From an uncultured SAR116 cluster alpha proteobacterium (lineage in GTDB: Bacteria > Pseudomonadota > Alphaproteobacteria > Puniceispirillales > Marisalimonadaceae), in the NCBI GenBank assembly GCA_902623995.1, contig CACNWE010000006.1:47501-111500 (forward strand): a DNA stretch of 64,000 nt, in the 5' to 3' direction. The notes beneath the pieces were generated by a model. It saw nothing but the letters and a program-made list of their open reading frames with translations. It did no database searches and was not told where the DNA came from. The position numbers and the translations under genes are program-made. Position 1 is the first letter of the stretch. Every line of letters starts with the position of its first letter. Below, piece after piece: positions 31,465 through 42,401 of the stretch.

Positions 31465-31500
31465 AAAAAAACACCTCTAACTAATAAAGCTAGAGGTGTT
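31465..31500 (-). terminator. Rho-independent terminator of groES-groEL
   Basis: A perfect 10-bp inverted repeat (31470-31479 with 31491-31500, AACACCTCTA and TAGAGGTGTT) encloses an 11-nt loop and, on the minus strand, is followed directly by a run of T (31465-31471). It lies 22 nt after the groEL stop codon. It is the only textbook intrinsic terminator I saw in the window. Confidence 0.9.
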
Positions 31501-31522
31501 ATAATAATAAAGTAGAGCAGAA

Positions 31523-33211
<1,689 letters not shown>

Positions 33212-33250
33212 TCAAATTATAAAGTAATTATTATTTCTTATAGAGAATTA

Positions 33251-33538
33251 TTAACCCATTATTCCCATGATATCGCTTTCTTTCATGATCAAAAGATCTT
33301 TACCATCAAGCTTAACTTCAGTACCGGACCATTTTCCAAAAAGTACAACATCACCTTCTTTTACATCTAAAGGTTGAATCTTTCCAGTCTCGTCACGTGC
33401 TCCGGAACCCGCTGCAATAATCTTACCTTGCATTGGCTTTTCTTGTGCTGAATCTGGAATAATTATTCCACTAGCTGTTTTCTCCTCTGCTTCGAGGCGC
33501 TCAACAACAACTCTGTCGTGAAGTGGCCTAAACTTCAT
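33251..33538 (-). CDS. groS: Co-chaperonin GroES (10 kDa)
   Basis: Heptameric lid of GroEL. It starts [31 protein letters not shown], contains the mobile-loop segment, and ends with [14 protein letters not shown]. Length 95 aa. ATG follows a GGGAGAAAAGGC ribosome site. First gene of the groES-groEL operon, divergent from ctaA. Confidence 0.97.
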   Translation of the reverse strand: MKFRPLHDRVVVERLEAEEKTASGIIIPDSAQEKPMQGKIIAAGSGARDETGKIQPLDVKEGDVVLFGKWSGTEVKLDGKDLLIMKESDIMGIMG

Positions 33539-33595
33539 GCCTTTTCTCCCTTATAAAAATGTTAAAGTTAAACAATAAATACATTATTGATGGAG

Positions 33596-33627
33596 CTTAA
33601 ATAGTGTAATTGAATGTAACTTTCAAG
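33596..33627 (-). promoter_or_regulatory. Predicted heat-shock (sigma-32/RpoH) promoter of groES-groEL
   Basis: On the minus strand CTTGAAA (33621-33627) is followed after 14 nt by CACTATTT (33599-33606), close to the RpoH consensus of a CTTGAAA -35 and a CNCNATNT-type -10. It is about 60 nt upstream of groES. No CIRCE inverted repeat (TTAGCACTC ... GAGTGCTAA) is seen, so RpoH rather than HrcA control is inferred. Confidence 0.55.
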
Positions 33628-33653
33628 ATAAAATAAAAAAAATATTTAAAATA

Positions 33654-33683
33654 TTGCTTTTAAGGTAAAACATCACATATACA
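33654..33683 (+). promoter_or_regulatory. Possible sigma-70 promoter of ctaA
   Basis: TTGCTT (33654-33659) and TATACA (33678-33683) are separated by 18 nt and sit just upstream of the ctaA start at 33705. The match is moderate. Confidence 0.3.
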
Positions 33684-33704
33684 TAAAAAAAGTATAAATT
33701 CAAA

Positions 33705-34715
33705 ATGAACTCAATTTTAAATCAAACATATATTAGTACATGGCTATATACTACTATTGTAATGGTAGTTCTGATGATACTAATTGGCGGTATTACTAGG
33801 TTGACAGATTCTGGTTTATCAATGGTTGAATGGAGACCAATTTGGGGGTTTTTACCACCTATTACTGATGAAGAGTGGAAAAGAGTTTTCTCACTTTACA
33901 TGAGTTCGCCAGAATATATTTTAAAAAATCAAGGAATGAGCATTACAGAATTCAAAAACATATTTTTTTGGGAATACTTTCATAGATTATGGGGCAGGTT
34001 AATTGGAATAGTTTTTATCATTCCGTTAATTATTTTTTATTTGTTTAATAAAATTCCGAATTCAATTTTATTAAAATTATTAACTATTTTGTTTTTAGGG
34101 AGTTTACAAGCAATCATAGGCTGGTGGATGGTAAAGTCTGGTCTTGTAAATGATCCTACAGTTTCACAATATCGTTTGGCTGTCCATTTATCTAATGCAT
34201 TGTTAATATTATTCCTTTTAATTTGGACTTTATTAGAATTTAAGAATGGTCACTCTAAAATTAGATTAGACTTCAGTTTCATAATTTTTTGTTTTTTATT
34301 TACAACAATTATTGCTGGTGCATTTGTTGCTGGAATGGACGCTGGCCTGATGTACAACGAATACCCTTTAATGGGATATAGTTTTATCCCAGAAAATTAT
34401 GGTGAAAATGGATTTTTAGATCCATTTGAAAATCCTGCCTCAGCTCAGTTTCATCACAGACATATAGCTTTATTAACTACAATTTGTGTGCTGATATATT
34501 GCTACAGAAACTATACGCAAAGTAGTGATGGAATTGTTAAGAAATGCTCACTGTTTATGAGTGCAATAGTGTGTCTCCAATTTTTCTTAGGTATATTTAC
34601 CTTAATTAATATGGTTCCAATATTCTTAGGAGCTCTTCATCAAACTGGAGCAGTCATTTTATTCATATTTCTTACAATTATAATGCATAGATTAAATATA
34701 ATTAGAATTCATTAA
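33705..34715 (+). CDS. ctaA: Heme A synthase
   Basis: COX15/CtaA membrane oxidase converting heme O to heme A for cytochrome c oxidase, implying an aa3-type oxidase. About eight membrane helices. The start has [21 protein letters not shown], and heme-ligand histidines are visible in [29 protein letters not shown] and [10 protein letters not shown]. Length 336 aa, the alphaproteobacterial form. Stop codon interlocks with that of aspS. Confidence 0.94.
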   Translation: MNSILNQTYISTWLYTTIVMVVLMILIGGITRLTDSGLSMVEWRPIWGFLPPITDEEWKRVFSLYMSSPEYILKNQGMSITEFKNIFFWEYFHRLWGRLIGIVFIIPLIIFYLFNKIPNSILLKLLTILFLGSLQAIIGWWMVKSGLVNDPTVSQYRLAVHLSNALLILFLLIWTLLEFKNGHSKIRLDFSFIIFCFLFTTIIAGAFVAGMDAGLMYNEYPLMGYSFIPENYGENGFLDPFENPASAQFHHRHIALLTTICVLIYCYRNYTQSSDGIVKKCSLFMSAIVCLQFFLGIFTLINMVPIFLGALHQTGAVILFIFLTIIMHRLNIIRIH

Positions 34716-36478
34716 TTTTGTTTTTTTTTGTCTAGCTTAATGCCTAATTCCTTAAGTTGAAGATCATTTATCTCGTTTGGTGCGTTCATCATCAAATCTT
34801 CTGCTTTACCAGTCATTGGAAATAAAATAACTTCTCTTATATTTGGCTCATCAGCTAATAACATTACAATACGATCAATACCTGGAGCTATACCTCCATG
34901 AGGTGGTGCACCAAATTTAAAAGCATTAATCATGGCTGGAAATTTATTGTCAACAACCTCGGGCTTGTGACCTGCAATTTCGAAAGCTTTATACATTATT
35001 TCAGGAACGTGATTTCTTATAGCGCCAGATGAAAGCTCAATTCCATTACAAACTAAGTCGTATTGATATGCGAGAATATCTAGTGGATTTTCATTCAACA
35101 ATGCTTCCATACCTCCTTGTGGCATAGAAAAAGGATTATGAGAAAATTCTATTTTTCCAGTATTTTCGTCTTTTTCAAACATAGGGTAATCTACTATCCA
35201 ACAAAATTTAAATATATTTTTTTCAATTAGTTCTCTGTCTGTTGCGATTTTAACTCTGGCTTTTCCTGCTAAATTAGCTGCTTCACTCTCTAGTGCACAA
35301 GAAAAAAACAGAGCATCTCCATCATTAAGGTTAAATAAGGTCTTCATTTCAAGAGATTTTTCAATTCCCAATGCATTTGCAATTGGTCCTTTTGCAGAGT
35401 TTTCACTAAAAATAATATATCCCATTCCAGGCGCACCCTCTCCTTGGGCCCAACTATTCATTCTATCAGCAACCGAACGTGAACCACAATTAGGACCAGG
35501 AACAGCTCTTACTACAGATCCATTTTCAATTGATTTCGCAAAAATAGTAAAACCAGAATTTCTAAAAATGTCTGTTACATCTTGAATCTCAAGAGCAAAT
35601 CTCAAGTCAGGTTTGTCATTTCCATATTTTAACATTGAGTTTTTATAAGTAATTCTTGGGAAAATCTCATCAATGCTTTTGTCTGAATATTTTTCAAAAA
35701 CTTCTTTAATCACAAGTTCTACAGCTTGAAAAACGTCTTCTTGTTCAACATATGACATTTCTAAATCTAGCTGATAAAATTCTCCAGGCGATCTGTCAGC
35801 TCTACTATCTTCATCCCTAAAACATGGCGCTATTTGAAAATATTTATCAAAACCAGACACCATTATGAGTTGTTTAAATTGCTGAGGAGCTTGAGGCAAA
35901 GCATAGAACTTTCCTTTATTAAGTCTAGATGGAACTAAAAAATCTCTTGCACCTTCTGGACTAGAAGCGGTTAAAATTGGTGTTTGAAATTCTAAAAATC
36001 CTAACTCTAACATTTTATTTCTAATAGTTTGAATAACATTAGATCTTAAGACAATATTTTCATGAGGCCTACTTCTTCTTAAGTCTAAATATCTAAATTT
36101 TAATCTAGTTTCTTCGCCATAATCTTCATCCGAATTAACTTGCAAAGGTAATGCTTTTGATTGGGAAATAATTTCTAATTCAGACAGATTTATTTCGATT
36201 TTACCTGTTGGTAAATTATCATTAATAGTTTCATCAGATCTTTCCACAACTATTCCTGATACAGTTATTACACTTTCTAAAGGTAGGCTTTCAAAAATAG
36301 AAAAATTCTTATTTGATGAATCAATAACAACTTGTGTTAATCCATAATGATCTCTAAGATCTACAAATATTAATTGTCCATGATCTCTTTTTCTGTGAAC
36401 CCAGCCTGATAACTTTACCTGATCGTTAACATTTTCAATTCTTAATTCATTACATTTATGAGTTCTATATTTATGCAT
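34712..36478 (-). CDS. aspS: Aspartyl-tRNA synthetase (bacterial type)
   Basis: Class II synthetase. An N-terminal OB-fold (about 1-105, [24 protein letters not shown]), motif 2 [20 protein letters not shown], the bacterial GAD insertion (about 290-410) and motif 3 [14 protein letters not shown] are present. Length 588 aa. In Alphaproteobacteria this enzyme is usually non-discriminating, also making Asp-tRNA-Asn that needs GatCAB; inferred, not shown by sequence alone. Confidence 0.96.
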   Translation of the reverse strand: MHKYRTHKCNELRIENVNDQVKLSGWVHRKRDHGQLIFVDLRDHYGLTQVVIDSSNKNFSIFESLPLESVITVSGIVVERSDETINDNLPTGKIEINLSELEIISQSKALPLQVNSDEDYGEETRLKFRYLDLRRSRPHENIVLRSNVIQTIRNKMLELGFLEFQTPILTASSPEGARDFLVPSRLNKGKFYALPQAPQQFKQLIMVSGFDKYFQIAPCFRDEDSRADRSPGEFYQLDLEMSYVEQEDVFQAVELVIKEVFEKYSDKSIDEIFPRITYKNSMLKYGNDKPDLRFALEIQDVTDIFRNSGFTIFAKSIENGSVVRAVPGPNCGSRSVADRMNSWAQGEGAPGMGYIIFSENSAKGPIANALGIEKSLEMKTLFNLNDGDALFFSCALESEAANLAGKARVKIATDRELIEKNIFKFCWIVDYPMFEKDENTGKIEFSHNPFSMPQGGMEALLNENPLDILAYQYDLVCNGIELSSGAIRNHVPEIMYKAFEIAGHKPEVVDNKFPAMINAFKFGAPPHGGIAPGIDRIVMLLADEPNIREVILFPMTGKAEDLMMNAPNEINDLQLKELGIKLDKKKQN

Positions 36479-36488
36479 TTAAAAATTC

Positions 36489-36680
36489 CTATAACTTAGA
36501 ATTAAATTTCTGATGAGATCTGTTTTTAACCTCTTTCATAATCTCTAAAGCTTTTTGATGATCTATCTGTGGCCAAATAGCGATTTCGTCTGACGAACGA
36601 AGACATCCTAAACATAAATTACTTTTAGGATCAATTGAGCAAACTCCTATACAAGGACTAGTTTTATTCATTTGTCCCAT
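36489..36680 (-). CDS. DUF1289 family small cysteine-rich protein
   Basis: A 63-aa protein whose core (SPCIGVCSIDPKSNLCLGCLRSSDEIAIW) has four cysteines likely to bind zinc or a cluster; this is the DUF1289 family, function unknown. The ATG at 36680 has AGAGG 8 nt upstream and starts after the DJ-1-like gene ends; longer frames overlap that gene. Eleven nt upstream of aspS on the same strand. Confidence 0.85.
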   Translation of the reverse strand: MGQMNKTSPCIGVCSIDPKSNLCLGCLRSSDEIAIWPQIDHQKALEIMKEVKNRSHQKFNSKL

Positions 36681-36693
36681 TTCACATCCTCTT

Positions 36694-37251
36694 TTATTTA
36701 TTATTTTCTTTAATAGCTTGCGCAAGCATTTCTAAAAGTTCAGAAATCCCTGACTCACCGCTGGTTGCGCTTATCAAATTGTTGTCTCTAACCGTCGGTT
36801 TATCAATAATTTCTGCACCAGCAGCAATTAAGAGAGCACTATCTGCATCTGATGCGGCGACTTTTCTACCTTTCGCGGCATCTATAGTTGTAAGTAAAAT
36901 TGAGGAAACACCCGCCAAAGCAACTGGTTCATTTTCTCTCAAAAAAGCCCTTAAAATTCTTCTCACATGAAGATCATTGCTCAAAGTTTCAATCTGATTA
37001 GCTCCTCCTGGTACAATTAAGGCATCAAAATCTATAGCTAATGTCTCAGAAACTGGTTGATCTACAGGATAAGATAATCCCCATTTCTCTGATGCCCAAC
37101 CGTTAGTCGTACCAATATCTCGAGAAATTATAGTGTAAGAACCTTCAGCAGCTAAAATTGTTTTCTGTATTATTAAAAATTGTTCTTCATTAAAACCACT
37201 TGCTACCATCACAGCAATTTTTTTACCTTTAAAAGCTGATGTATTAGACAA
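36694..37251 (-). CDS. DJ-1/PfpI superfamily protein lacking the nucleophile cysteine
   Basis: Flavodoxin-like DJ-1/PfpI fold (KIAVMVASGFNEEQFLI; DALIVPGGANQIETL; NEPVALAGVSSILL; DNNLISATSGES). At the nucleophile elbow, where active members have AICHG, this protein reads ALAGVSS, so the catalytic cysteine is absent. It resembles the DJ-1-like domain attached to large catalases. Start TTG at 37251 with AGGAG 7 nt upstream. Length 185 aa. Probably non-enzymatic or structural; function unknown. Confidence 0.8.
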   Translation of the reverse strand: MSNTSAFKGKKIAVMVASGFNEEQFLIIQKTILAAEGSYTIISRDIGTTNGWASEKWGLSYPVDQPVSETLAIDFDALIVPGGANQIETLSNDLHVRRILRAFLRENEPVALAGVSSILLTTIDAAKGRKVAASDADSALLIAAGAEIIDKPTVRDNNLISATSGESGISELLEMLAQAIKENNK

Positions 37252-37323
37252 AATGCACTCCTAATTTTTTGTTTTAAATTCTATAGAAGATTTAGTTTAG
37301 CTAATCAAGTAATCTAGTTAAAA

Positions 37324-39009
37324 TTAAATTTGCCATTTTATAGTTTTTTTATTTATGAAGGCAATAGTGAACAATAATAAGGTTGGAAACAATATTTGGA
37401 AAAATGTTGCAATGCCAAGGTCTTGTTTAGAGCCACTCAAAGCTAAATTTAGAGCCTCGACGGTCAAGGTTGTAACTCTGCCCGCTCCTATAAAATAAAC
37501 AGGTACATACAAAGCAAAAGAAACTATCATACCTATAGCGAATGAAGTCATAAGAGAAGGTAAGACTAGTGGGATTTTTATCTTAAACAACCTAACTATT
37601 CTGTTTTTTCCTAGACTAGAAGCTACTTTTATATAATCAGATTTAACTTCTCTCATAGCTGGAGCAAGAATGATAAAACAATATGGTATGACATAAAATA
37701 ATTGAACGAATATAAGTGGTATTAAAAAACTACTAAAATTAAAAAATATCATAAAACTCTGTATTCCAATTAAAAAAGAAATTTGGGGAATAAATAAAGG
37801 AGTAAATATAATCCATTCAAATTGAGTTTTTGTTATGTTTAAATAGTCTAATAGTTCAACCCACAAAATTATCAACAATATAGACAGTAATGAAACCATC
37901 AAAGGAATAAAAATAGAAACTAAAATCAATGATTTATTCTGAGAATAAAAATTTAAAAAATTTTCTATGTTTAAATCATTTGGAAAAAAATTTGGAAAGT
38001 ACCAATTTTCACTAAATCCCCACAAAATAGAACAAATTATACCCATAAAAGATAATAAAAATAAAATTACGCTAAAACATAAAATAGTAATTTTCAAAAA
38101 CTCTGATTTAAATGAAGTGATTTTTATAAAAAAAATATAAAAGAATTTTAAGTTAATAATTTTCTCAAAAAAAATCCAAACTATAAGTAAAATTATAATT
38201 ATAAATAATTGAATTAAAGATAAATTTGAAGCTATGAAGAATGAGTCCATATCTGAAGATTGAAAGATTTGCAAAATTCGTACTGATAAAGTGGGAGGAG
38301 TTGATGGTGCCAAAAGTAAAGACATATCAACAACTGATGACGAAAATGCAATTATTATAAATACGACAAGTCTAATTTTTTTGTAAATGATTGGAAATAT
38401 TAATATAAACCAAGTAGAAAAACTCGAATGCTGAAGTGATTTGCCCATATCAAAATATTTCGATGAAGAAAACTCTCTCAAAGCTGATAAAGACACCAAG
38501 ATTAGGAATGGAATTTCTTTTAAAATAAGTCCTAATATTAAAAAAAAACCATATTCATCTGGAAATAAATAAGAGTTTGGAGGTCTATCAAAACCTGTTA
38601 ACCAAGGTGAAACAGCCCTTAATAATAATCCACTTGGAGACAAAAGAAAAATTAAACCAATAGCCATTGTAATATGTGGTAGAGCAATTAGAGGTGATAT
38701 GATGATTTTTAGATAATTATAAAATTTAGTTTTAAAAAAATATAAAAGAATGACTTGAGAAAAAAATAACGCTAAAGCAGTTGAAACTAAACCAGTAAAT
38801 ATCGACAATAATATTGACTTATACATCCCTGGAATATTCATTGATATATAAAAATAATTTAAGCTAAGTTCATCTTTTCCTAAAGTTGGTAAATAATTAA
38901 ATGATGGTAAAAAAAAGCCTAAAAAACCAAACAATATAGGTAAAGTGATAATTATTCCAATAAAAGTTATTGAAACTTTGGAAAGGAGCCGGCAAAACTT
39001 ATTTACCAT
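37324..39009 (-). CDS. ABC transporter permease, fused two-domain (YnjC-like)
   Basis: Twelve or so membrane helices in two tandem permease halves; each half has an EAA-type loop (ALREFSSSKYFDMGKSL near 185 and AMREVKSDYIKVASSLGKNR near 455). The fused FbpB/ThiP-like layout and the neighbouring YnjB-like binding protein indicate a YnjC homologue. Length 561 aa. It follows the binding protein by 7 nt. No ATPase gene adjoins it, whereas E. coli has ynjD there. Substrate unknown. Confidence 0.82.
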   Translation of the reverse strand: MVNKFCRLLSKVSITFIGIIITLPILFGFLGFFLPSFNYLPTLGKDELSLNYFYISMNIPGMYKSILLSIFTGLVSTALALFFSQVILLYFFKTKFYNYLKIIISPLIALPHITMAIGLIFLLSPSGLLLRAVSPWLTGFDRPPNSYLFPDEYGFFLILGLILKEIPFLILVSLSALREFSSSKYFDMGKSLQHSSFSTWFILIFPIIYKKIRLVVFIIIAFSSSVVDMSLLLAPSTPPTLSVRILQIFQSSDMDSFFIASNLSLIQLFIIIILLIVWIFFEKIINLKFFYIFFIKITSFKSEFLKITILCFSVILFLLSFMGIICSILWGFSENWYFPNFFPNDLNIENFLNFYSQNKSLILVSIFIPLMVSLLSILLIILWVELLDYLNITKTQFEWIIFTPLFIPQISFLIGIQSFMIFFNFSSFLIPLIFVQLFYVIPYCFIILAPAMREVKSDYIKVASSLGKNRIVRLFKIKIPLVLPSLMTSFAIGMIVSFALYVPVYFIGAGRVTTLTVEALNLALSGSKQDLGIATFFQILFPTLLLFTIAFINKKTIKWQI

Positions 39010-39016
39010 TTATGAC

Positions 39017-40261
39017 CTAATTATTTGAGCCATATTTTTCTATCCACCCTTCTTCTATGATTTTAACCCAGGAGGGATGTGGCTCCTCTAGTTTCATTGT
39101 TAACTCTTCATTTGAAAGTGTTGCAAGACCTCTTGGAAGAGAAGTAAATTTATTTTTCCAATTTTCATCTAATTTTGCTACTGAAATAACACTTGGGTCA
39201 CCCCAAAAAGTCTTGTCTTGTTTTTGTAATTGAGCTTCCGGTGATATCAGGAAATTGACAAAGATTTTAGCAGCAGTTTTTTTACCAGAGTTATATGGAA
39301 TTGCTAAAAAATGGACGTTAGCAAGAGTTCCATCTTTATGTATGAAACTTCTTATAGTTTTAGGTAACTTTCCTTCAGAAATTGCATTTGAAGCGTGTGC
39401 TATGTTAAAGGCCATTCCAATGTCAATCTCTCTTTCTGCAACTAATTCTGTTAAAGCTAAATAATTAGGGGGGTAATTTTTGCCTTCTCTCCACAAATAT
39501 GGAGTTGTCTCATCTAACCAATTCCATAATGGGCTAAGAGCATCTTTATGCTTATGAATAATATACTCTGATTTCAACAAGCTTTTATTATCTATCAACT
39601 CAATTAAAATTTGTTTTAAAAAACTAGTGCCCGTAAAATCTGGTGGCTGAGGAAAAGTAAACCTGCCCTTGTTTCTGATTATATAATCTTTTAATTCAGA
39701 TGCTGATCTTGGAGGTGATTTAATGTATTTACTATCGTAATAAAAATTTAATTGTGACACTCCCCAAGGCATTTCCATACCTTCTGTGGGAACTCCAAAA
39801 TCATTTAATAAACTAGGGTTGTTTTCAAAATCTAAATACTTAGAATTAGGTAAGTCTCTAATCCAATTTTCAGAAAGAAGCATATTATTTTTCTTCATAA
39901 CTGAAAAATTTTCTCCATTAATCCATACTAAGTCGACAGCTCCATTGTTGTCTTTTTTAACATTTTTTTCTGATAAAATTCTTGCAACTACATTAGCAGT
40001 ATCATTTACTTTTACGTGTTTAACTGTTATGTCATATCTTTTTTTAACTTCATCTGAAGCCCATTTGATATATGAGTTAATATTCTTGGCGCCACCCCAT
40101 GCATGAAAAAAAATTGTTTGCCCAGAAACGTTGTTAGCTTTTATATCCCAATCATTCTTTTTTTCTGCGGCATTAGTGTAAGTACTAATCATAAAAAAAA
40201 TACTAATAAAAAAAAACCTTAAAACTATTTTATCTAAATTATGTGCTAATTTTAAATACAT
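39017..40261 (-). CDS. ABC transporter substrate-binding protein (YnjB-like)
   Basis: Periplasmic solute-binding protein with a hydrophobic N-terminal segment (about 10-31, ending TNAAE) as signal peptide. Segments VSGQTIFFHAWGGAKNIN, VKHVKVNDTANVVARILSEK and VDLVWINGENF match E. coli YnjB closely by memory. Length 414 aa. First gene of the pair with the permease; divergent from yggT. Ligand not established; no TPP riboswitch precedes it. Confidence 0.82.
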   Translation of the reverse strand: MYLKLAHNLDKIVLRFFFISIFFMISTYTNAAEKKNDWDIKANNVSGQTIFFHAWGGAKNINSYIKWASDEVKKRYDITVKHVKVNDTANVVARILSEKNVKKDNNGAVDLVWINGENFSVMKKNNMLLSENWIRDLPNSKYLDFENNPSLLNDFGVPTEGMEMPWGVSQLNFYYDSKYIKSPPRSASELKDYIIRNKGRFTFPQPPDFTGTSFLKQILIELIDNKSLLKSEYIIHKHKDALSPLWNWLDETTPYLWREGKNYPPNYLALTELVAEREIDIGMAFNIAHASNAISEGKLPKTIRSFIHKDGTLANVHFLAIPYNSGKKTAAKIFVNFLISPEAQLQKQDKTFWGDPSVISVAKLDENWKNKFTSLPRGLATLSNEELTMKLEEPHPSWVKIIEEGWIEKYGSNN

Positions 40262-40374
40262 TTATATTTACCTCAAAGTTTGTTCTTGAATAGACAGATA
40301 TTGATATTAGATATATTAATACCAATAGTAGTTACTATCTTCAAAATACTCAACATAGAAATAGTTATGTAGTT

Positions 40375-40659
40375 ATGAACGCTCTCTTGATCTTGATAAA
40401 TGAAATTATAACACTCTACTTATATACATTATTTGTATATGTTATAATGAGCCTTCTAATCCAATTTCAAATGATTAATAGCTACAACAAAATTATTAAT
40501 ACAATTTTTAGAGCATTAATATCTTTGCATGAGCCTTTATTAGGAAAAATTAGACAGTATATACCATCACTTTCAGGAATAGATTTATCTCCTGTTATTG
40601 TTATTCTTTTATTGAGCTTTTTAAAAAACTTAATTCAAGATTATAGATTAGGATTATAA
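40375..40659 (+). CDS. YggT family membrane protein
   Basis: Small two-helix membrane protein (94 aa) with the YGGT hallmark LHEPLLGKIRQYIPSLSGIDLSPVIVILLL. The first helix is YLYTLFVYVIMSLLIQF. Linked to osmotic tolerance or division-site organisation in other bacteria; exact role unknown. It is 8 nt upstream of folD. Confidence 0.9.
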   Translation: MNALLILINEIITLYLYTLFVYVIMSLLIQFQMINSYNKIINTIFRALISLHEPLLGKIRQYIPSLSGIDLSPVIVILLLSFLKNLIQDYRLGL

Positions 40660-40667
40660 ATTAATTA

Positions 40668-41588
40668 ATGACGATTATAAATAAAATAATTGATGGAAAG
40701 ATGTATGCTCAAAAACTTTTAGGAGAAATTCACCCTCTAAGCAAAGGATTTTTGCATAATTTTAATCGTAAGCCATGTCTTACTGTCATACTAGTTGGAG
40801 ACAATCCCGCTAGTAAAATATATGTAAAAAATAAAATCTTAGTAGCCAAAAAAATTGATATAGAATCTATAGAAATCTTGCTTAGTTCTGATATTACAGA
40901 AGATGTATTAATACAGCATATCTCAGTACTAAATAAAGATCAAAATGTGGATGGAATTCTTGTTCAGCTTCCGCTTCCAAAACATATTTCAGAAAAAAAG
41001 ATCATTAATTTGATTAGTCCATTAAAAGATGTTGATGGATTTCACCCAAAGAATTTTGGTAAACTTTTCATGGGGGACCCAAAATTTATTCCATGCACAC
41101 CCTTAGGCTGTCTTTATATGTTGAAGCACGAAATTGAAGATATAAAAGGGAAAAACGCTGTTATAATTGGGAGATCAAACATTGTTGGAAAACCAATGGC
41201 GTCACTGTTACTATCTTCAGACTGCTCAGTGACAATAACTCATTCAAAAAGCAAAAACATTGAAGAACATACTAGAAAAGCAGACATCTTAATTGTTGCG
41301 GTGGGTATTCCTGAAATGATTGATGAAAAATTTATTAAACCAGGCGCGATTGTAATAGATGTTGGAATTAATAGATTAGAATCTAAAAATTATGATAATT
41401 CTAGTAATAAGGGAGTACTTGTTGGTGATGTCAAATTTGAAAAAGTTTTAAAAATTGCCAAAAAAATTACCCCCGTTCCTGGTGGAGTTGGGCCAATGAC
41501 AATTGCATGCTTGATGCATAACACTGTTAAGGCCGCTTATATTAATAAAAAAAATGATTTTATTAATGTGCTAGAAGGAATATTATAA
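40668..41588 (+). CDS. folD: Bifunctional methylenetetrahydrofolate dehydrogenase / cyclohydrolase
   Basis: Interconverts methylene- and formyl-tetrahydrofolate with NADP. Signature segments VGDNPASKIYVKNK (catalytic Tyr and Lys), DVDGFHPKNFGKL, PCTPLGC, GRSNIVGKPMASLLL and TPVPGGVGPMT are all present. Length 306 aa. Stop and next start overlap as TAATG. Confidence 0.96.
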   Translation: MTIINKIIDGKMYAQKLLGEIHPLSKGFLHNFNRKPCLTVILVGDNPASKIYVKNKILVAKKIDIESIEILLSSDITEDVLIQHISVLNKDQNVDGILVQLPLPKHISEKKIINLISPLKDVDGFHPKNFGKLFMGDPKFIPCTPLGCLYMLKHEIEDIKGKNAVIIGRSNIVGKPMASLLLSSDCSVTITHSKSKNIEEHTRKADILIVAVGIPEMIDEKFIKPGAIVIDVGINRLESKNYDNSSNKGVLVGDVKFEKVLKIAKKITPVPGGVGPMTIACLMHNTVKAAYINKKNDFINVLEGIL

Positions 41589-41791
41589 TGGATTGGTTAA
41601 ACATTACTTTATTTCTTTCTATGATATTAGTGGTAGTTATTCTTGCTTGGGGCTTGATAACAATGGCCAGAGGTGGAGAATATAACAAGTCACATAGCAA
41701 TATTTTAATGAGATACAGAATAATTTTTCAAGCAATAGCAATATTAATTTTTATATGCTTATTAATATATAAGAGATATTACAATGGTTAA
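41588..41791 (+). CDS. Twin transmembrane protein (HIG1-like)
   Basis: A 67-aa protein with two membrane helices (about 5-27 and 46-63) joined by the short loop MARGGEYNKSHSNILMRYR. This matches the alphaproteobacterial twin-TM family related to the HIG1 domain, which in mitochondria and some bacteria associates with cytochrome oxidase. It is sandwiched between folD and the adenosyltransferase with 1-nt and 8-nt overlaps. Confidence 0.82.
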   Translation: MDWLNITLFLSMILVVVILAWGLITMARGGEYNKSHSNILMRYRIIFQAIAILIFICLLIYKRYYNG

Positions 41792-42377
41792 ATTAAATAA
41801 AATTTATACCCGAACGGGCGATGACGGATCAACTGGGTTAAACGATGGAAGCAGAGTTCCAAAGCACTCACCTAGACCACAAGCATATGGTTCAGTTGAT
41901 GAATTAAATTCCTCCTTGGGAATGGTATACTTTTGCTTAAACAAAGAAAATTCAAACTTACTTCATATTGAAATTAAAAATTTAATCAGAGAAATTCAAA
42001 ATGATTTATTTGATTTAGGTGCAGATTTAGCAACACCAATATCGAAAGAAAAAGAAAAGTATCCAGCACTTAGAATTAAAAAGCGACAAATTGATAAAAT
42101 AGAAAATAAAATAGACTATTATAATAAGTCTTTAAAACCTCTTAATTCCTTCATTTTACCAGGTGGGTCAGAAGCCTCTACTTTGCTACACCAGTCAAGA
42201 ACAATAGCTAGAAGAGCTGAAAGAGACATTAGTTTACTTTCAAGCATAGAATATATAAATATACAATCTTTAATTTACTTGAATAGATTGTCTGATTTAT
42301 TATTTGTATTATGCAGAGTTTTAAACGAAAATGGATTAAAGGATGTATTATGGATACCAGGTTTGAATCAAAAATAA
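41784..42377 (+). CDS. Cob(I)alamin adenosyltransferase, PduO/MMAB type
   Basis: Makes adenosylcobalamin from cob(I)alamin and ATP. The ATP loop KIYTRTGDDGSTGLNDGSRVPK, the dimer/active-site residues GSVDELNSSLG, and C-terminal HQSRTIARRAERD and YLNRLSDLLFVLCR are diagnostic. Length 197 aa. Directly upstream of etfBA, a frequent alphaproteobacterial order. It shows B12 use (for example in methylmalonyl-CoA mutase or ribonucleotide reductase) even if B12 is imported. Confidence 0.93.
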   Translation: MVKLNKIYTRTGDDGSTGLNDGSRVPKHSPRPQAYGSVDELNSSLGMVYFCLNKENSNLLHIEIKNLIREIQNDLFDLGADLATPISKEKEKYPALRIKKRQIDKIENKIDYYNKSLKPLNSFILPGGSEASTLLHQSRTIARRAERDISLLSSIEYINIQSLIYLNRLSDLLFVLCRVLNENGLKDVLWIPGLNQK

Positions 42378-42401
42378 TTTATTTACGGAAGGGAGTTTAG
42401 T

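Noticed and set aside
33539..33704. CIRCE element before groES
   Set aside because: No TTAGCACTC/GAGTGCTAA inverted repeat found in the gap.
37252..37323. tRNA gene in the gap
   Set aside because: No TTC-x-A-x-T loop or acceptor pairing; the gap is AT-rich spacer after the permease gene.
40262..40374. TPP or other riboswitch upstream of the YnjB-like gene
   Set aside because: No CTGAGA or ACCCGAA/ACCTGAT-type conserved segments; only AT-rich sequence is seen.
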